A stretch of DNA of 64,000 nt from Proteobacteria bacterium ST_bin12 (GTDB taxonomy: Bacteria; Pseudomonadota; Gammaproteobacteria; Burkholderiales; Methylophilaceae): NCBI GenBank assembly GCA_002083635.1, contig MSXP01000001.1, positions 356,963-420,962 of the forward strand, written 5' to 3'. The notes below the pieces were generated by a model. That model did no database searches, had not been told where the DNA came from, and saw only the letters and a program-made list of their open reading frames with translations. Below, piece after piece: positions 63,501 through 64,000 of the stretch (positions are counted from its first letter, which is position 1; every line of letters begins with the position of its first letter). Made by a program: the position numbers and the translations under genes.

Positions 63501-63936
63501 TAATGGTGGCGCAGGTGACGACATTATTATTGGCGGCACTGGAATTGACATTTTAACTGGTGGTACAGGCTCAGATATCTTTAAATGGGATCTGGCAGAT
63601 CGTGGAAGTAAAGGCAATCCTTCGCTTGACACTGTAACAGATTTTTCTGCTGCAGCATTCGGCGCAGGAGGAGATGCACTAGACCTGCGTGATATTTTAA
63701 CAGGTGAAAATCAACTATCTGGCGGTGGTAATTTGGCTAGTTACTTACATTTTGAAAGATTAGGTGCAGACACTATCGTGCATATCAGCACAAATGGCGA
63801 ATACTCAACTGGTTACAGCCCAACAAAAGACGTGCAGAGAATTACATTAACAAATGTTGATTTAGTACAATCTTTCGCGGATGACCAAGCCATTATTGCT
63901 GATTTGTTGTCGAAACAAAAACTGATTACAGATTAA
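54535..63936 (+). CDS. Giant type I secreted RTX adhesin (retention module, cadherin-like repeats, vWA)
   Basis: A 3133-residue surface protein. Residues 1-~72 resemble the LapA-type retention module that plugs the outer-membrane channel. From ~225 to ~1800 there are at least thirteen cadherin/VCBS-like repeats (NDAP...TEDT...NDTDVDG). Near-identical copies occur at 885-1074 (two of 95 residues) and at 1075, 1418 and 1532 (114-115 residues). Two unlike stretches (~1856-2026 and ~2696-2856) appear inserted into repeat domains. A von Willebrand A domain starts at ~2203 with MIDAS DVSGS. RTX nonapeptides (GGAGNDTL type) run from ~2892 to ~3012, followed by a C-terminal type I signal region. The start is ATG 54535 with GAGAG upstream. 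No dialanine LapG site is seen in the first 200 residues. Confidence 0.93.
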   Translation: MATIGTVALLTGSAIVVDASGAQRTLLLGDSIESGDTIVVPNGATVELQLANGNLVQVGPEQTVTFTQELSDAILYDLVDPTNNAVSQATIQSLIQAIQTNANIDDIIDALANERAEVNEGVTINQQGHNFVDLLRIDDVLNQFDYAYDVASREFLDNNPLAQDRDVQLGDGLSNAVYLPRIDQDLNAFDFEYRTPITAFESRRYDTIRQGNDPDYLANLTPAPVGPGNLLPIASFSTTPGTEDAVNATLNLTGTDPDGTIVSVTVAALPPATQGILYLADGATPVLAGAPLTPAQATGLIFIPALNFNGTVNVPFVVTDDGGATSNLLVAQVSIIAVNDAPIANNDNVAVTEDTPVSGNVLTNDTDVDGDALSVTQFTVDTDGDLIPETYTAGTTAVIVGVGSIVINTNGTYTFTPAPNYVGAIPEVVYTLSDGALTDTATLNLGPVTAVNDNPDAIDDTVAATEDTPITIAVASLLANDTDVDGNPLTVTSVQAPTNGTVTLNAGNIIFTPNANYNGPATFTYTISDGQTGTDSATVTLNIATVNDAPAGADRTISTNEDTAYTFSAADFGFTDLNDSPANSLQSVVITSIPPGSTLRLSGFAVTAGQEISLANIPNLVYTPPLNSTASSSFTFQVRDNGGIANGGVDLDQSPNTISINITPVNDNPDAVPDTVSTPVDTPVILTPLNNDTDVEGAALTLTSIGGTAVTPGTPQTIPVSNGVVNISAAGVITFTPNSGFSGTSIIPYSISDGAGGTDSANITLNVSPNVPPQGADASRTIVEDNNYTLISADFGYTDADVGQILNAVRIDTLPTVGTLLLNGFPITTAGQTISVADIDAGNLIFQPAANGNGSPYSNFTFSVQDDLGGFDTVPNTFTFNVTPVNDAPDAIDNTVTATEDTPATISTASLLANDTDVDIEAVTFVSAQNPTNGTVSVNAGNVIFTPNANYNGPATFTYTIRDAAGLTDTATVTVNVGAVNDAPDAIDNTVTATEDTPATISTASLLTNDTDVDGEAVTFVSAQNPTNGTVSVNAGNVIFTPNANYNGPATFTYTIRDAAGLTDTATVTVNVGAVNDAPVDGNETNTVTEDVTLTVADGAAGDLLNNATDVDGNPLTITAFTVAGQAGPFTVGTGYLIAGVGTITINANGSYSFAPALNYNGAIPVITYTVSDGTLTDTSTLTLSITPVNDAPVNSVPGAQTTPEDTPRTFSTGNGNAITVSDVDGAGVSLTTTVTVTNGTFSAITGGGVTISNNGTGTVTISGTAAQINAALNGASYASNADYHGAATITVATNDGAATDTDMINITVTAVVDISNDTLTTNEDTAISFNPVAGTNGATLDTFEGGAPQITQINGTAITAGGAAVAVTNGSVTLAAGNILTFTPAANFNGTAPAFTYTVASGGATETANVTVTVTPVNDAPVDGNETNTVTEDVTLTVADGAAGDLLNNATDVDGNPLTITAFTVAGQAGPFTVGTGYLISGVGTITINANGSYSFAPALNYNGAIPVITYTVSDGTLTDTSTLTLSITPVNDAPVDGNETNTVTEDVTLTVADGAAGDLLNNATDVDGNPLTITAFTVAGQAGPFTVGTGYLIAGVGTITINANGSYSFAPALNYTGAIPVITYTVSDGAGGTDTSTLTLSITPVNDAPVGNTDNYTVVEGSTSLLASVLTNDTDIENNPLTVGIFATNNAGVGTQTANGSNTVTTALGGTVVMNANGTFTYTAPARNHATVDTDGPDVDSFVYRPNDGSLNSAAWTTVNITLTDTVPIAINDVDSVGVGSSVTGNVITGAGGISADTLNVDSPHNLTNVVLTTGTLVSNNLNTTTNVRTIVTNNGTLAIDLDDGSYTYTAGVTPRVVTNPTGTASFTSVGVGLFGFDTLEPYNTAGNINSGLNLTNLNATSAGIARFQENAGETDDGVGVEQIAGSSNTNRIENGEQLVINLGVASRSTSIAVSNLLAGETATWDLYSSTGVYISSGTTAGVASGQTNISISSGTAFNYVVLRSTAGASHFRLDGITIIPEPSGVSDVFTYTLSDSDGDTSNATLTLNYDTTTTAFNDTATVFEAGINQNGTQNAGTLEAQPIENATGNILANDTGVSSFTNIVTVNGTGPDVNGVITISDTRGIVQVYTQNFNGFVAGDYVVNLTGRTTQGTNDTITLNYQLTNSVSGEVDNATLTVNIVDDAPIAENSITEVAAAPLPSYELVLMLDVSGSTTLSANGADQRSVDANGNATINSLNVLALAAMRDLVTRYFAEASNVSVKLGIFSTNAQSDGVSYTTLSSALAAIDALAAPGGSTNYQAGLNLIQDLFGTIANPNDGVERISYFITDGFPSVSVSGTPAGINDPANTTSAGYPVTFTNYVNANNIQSYGVAVGSSIVNNAPLDGIHNVDGDRSDVEAGAANNGRDLALIVTDINALSRVLTATVPTAFGGNVAGGAGSSVRFGADGGYVQYIDLLLDSADAGNEPDTIVRFTYNPASGGQVTNNNNAIAGPSVSGSLINLSAAQGFTRGSLVFDFATGDYTYFPQGNAAEGDEINIAFGVIDGDGDTATAINTIRFVDGKPQAVDDYDTYLPSTDAAATKFFEGNVINAVGTDGGGAQVSGFRAGVAGEDNAINDADVTSIVFKGTTYNLTVASSGNANGGNFTINANGEFTWTSTTEPANVLIFHRDGYYKYTPPAAQTGDLPEAAQQTVNLTSAANVTTGGLTLSAYSRTANLNNAPDTTVTYSASGAGITGGSSNARVDNLENLSIRFNAATYAFGVQDVIINLNAGQSDLGPNGGILAAVQYSIYDIAGNLLGQFASTTEAGIVVPRGFSNIGEILIQPNSANVAGAIGSVTVQSVTFNRVTVATVTAPDEVIQYTITDKDAINPDSSTANLTLHVVTNQYAGTAGAETINGSSSNDLISGLAGNDTLNGLAGNDIIRGGAGNDTLDGGADNDQLYGGDGDDTIIGGTGNDYLYGEAGNDNLQGGDGADVLLGGAGNDTINGGAGDDIIIGGTGIDILTGGTGSDIFKWDLADRGSKGNPSLDTVTDFSAAAFGAGGDALDLRDILTGENQLSGGGNLASYLHFERLGADTIVHISTNGEYSTGYSPTKDVQRITLTNVDLVQSFADDQAIIADLLSKQKLITD
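57187..57756 (+). repeat. Tandem 285-bp DNA repeat in adhesin gene (two copies)
   Basis: Two direct copies with exact 285-base periodicity (57187-57471 and 57472-57756), each encoding one 95-residue cadherin-like domain beginning VNDAPDAIDNTVTATEDTPA. Protein identity is almost complete, with scattered silent changes. Confidence 0.9.
57757..59472 (+). repeat. Three dispersed 342-bp DNA repeats in adhesin gene
   Basis: Copies begin at 57757, 58786 and 59128; the last two are in tandem. The first 161 bases of copies 1 and 2 (57757-57917 and 58786-58946) read identical by eye, and copy 3 differs at a few bases. Copies 1 and 2 are separated by two unrelated repeats. Confidence 0.88.
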
Positions 63937-64000
63937 AGGCTGTAAAAATAGCTAAATGTGTGGTTAATGTGTAGTTGAATTGTAAAAAGTTGTAAATTTT

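Noticed and set aside
63198..63600. Short GC-containing repeats as a non-coding satellite
   Set aside because: They encode in-frame RTX nonapeptides (GGxGxDxLx) at the expected C-terminal position.
55353..63632. Many long antisense reading frames inside the adhesin gene
   Set aside because: They follow the repeat periodicity, are Val/Ser/Pro-rich mirror translations of the Thr/Asn/Asp/Gly-rich sense frame, and have no ribosome sites.

Overview
This window looks like part of the chromosome of a betaproteobacterium, most probably a methylotroph of the Methylophilaceae (Methylotenera-like). The grounds are indirect: moderate GC, DUF3488/DUF58/MoxR, DUF2069, HugZ and surE-pcm-nlpD blocks of betaproteobacterial type, a VPLPA-CTERM protein, and a methylcitrate-cycle cluster joined to succinate dehydrogenase, fumarase and aconitase B. 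No rRNA or other marker fixes the species.

Layout. 1-5.7 kb: the 3' end of a Type ISP restriction-modification gene, then a small L,D-transpeptidase, two peptide-type ABC permeases coupled to a queuosine-precursor transporter, a methyltransferase and NagZ. 5.7-16 kb: a VPLPA-CTERM exported protein, a Bax-inhibitor-1 protein, TadA, the TgpA/DUF58/MoxR block, and a plus-strand series of stress and redox genes (pirin, YceI, Old Yellow Enzyme, nitroreductase, thioredoxin-like). 16-23 kb: minus-strand housekeeping genes (nlpD, pcm, surE, DUF2069, hugZ-like, wrbA, NYN protein, purB).

23-43 kb is the metabolic core. A minus-strand operon (CoA lyase, mesaconyl-CoA hydratase, second CoA lyase, prpB, prpC, prpD) starts at a near-consensus promoter and diverges from a GntR/UTRA regulator. 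The regulator is followed on the plus strand by malic enzyme, sdhCDAB, sdhE, a third CoA lyase, an acyl-CoA ligase, class I fumarase, an EF-hand protein and acnB. Read together, these genes could turn a C5 dicarboxylate such as mesaconate into glyoxylate and propionyl-CoA, pass propionyl-CoA through the methylcitrate cycle to pyruvate and succinate, and bring succinate back to oxaloacetate or pyruvate. Three HpcH/HpaI-type lyase paralogues under one likely regulator, and the unknown ligase substrate, make this the best candidate for an undescribed pathway.

43-49.9 kb: membrane proteins, rlmJ, a short CDF transporter, a tautomerase, then uvrC-pgsA-tRNA-Gly-tRNA-Cys, an order shared with enterobacteria. 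50-64 kb: a type I secretion locus of LapB-like ATPase, LapC-like adaptor, a LuxR-type regulator without a phosphorylatable aspartate, and a 3133-residue RTX adhesin. The adhesin has an N-terminal retention-type module without a visible LapG site, many cadherin-like repeats, a von Willebrand A domain and two apparent inserted domains. No TolC-like, LapD or LapG gene lies in the window. I saw no insertion sequence or CRISPR array.
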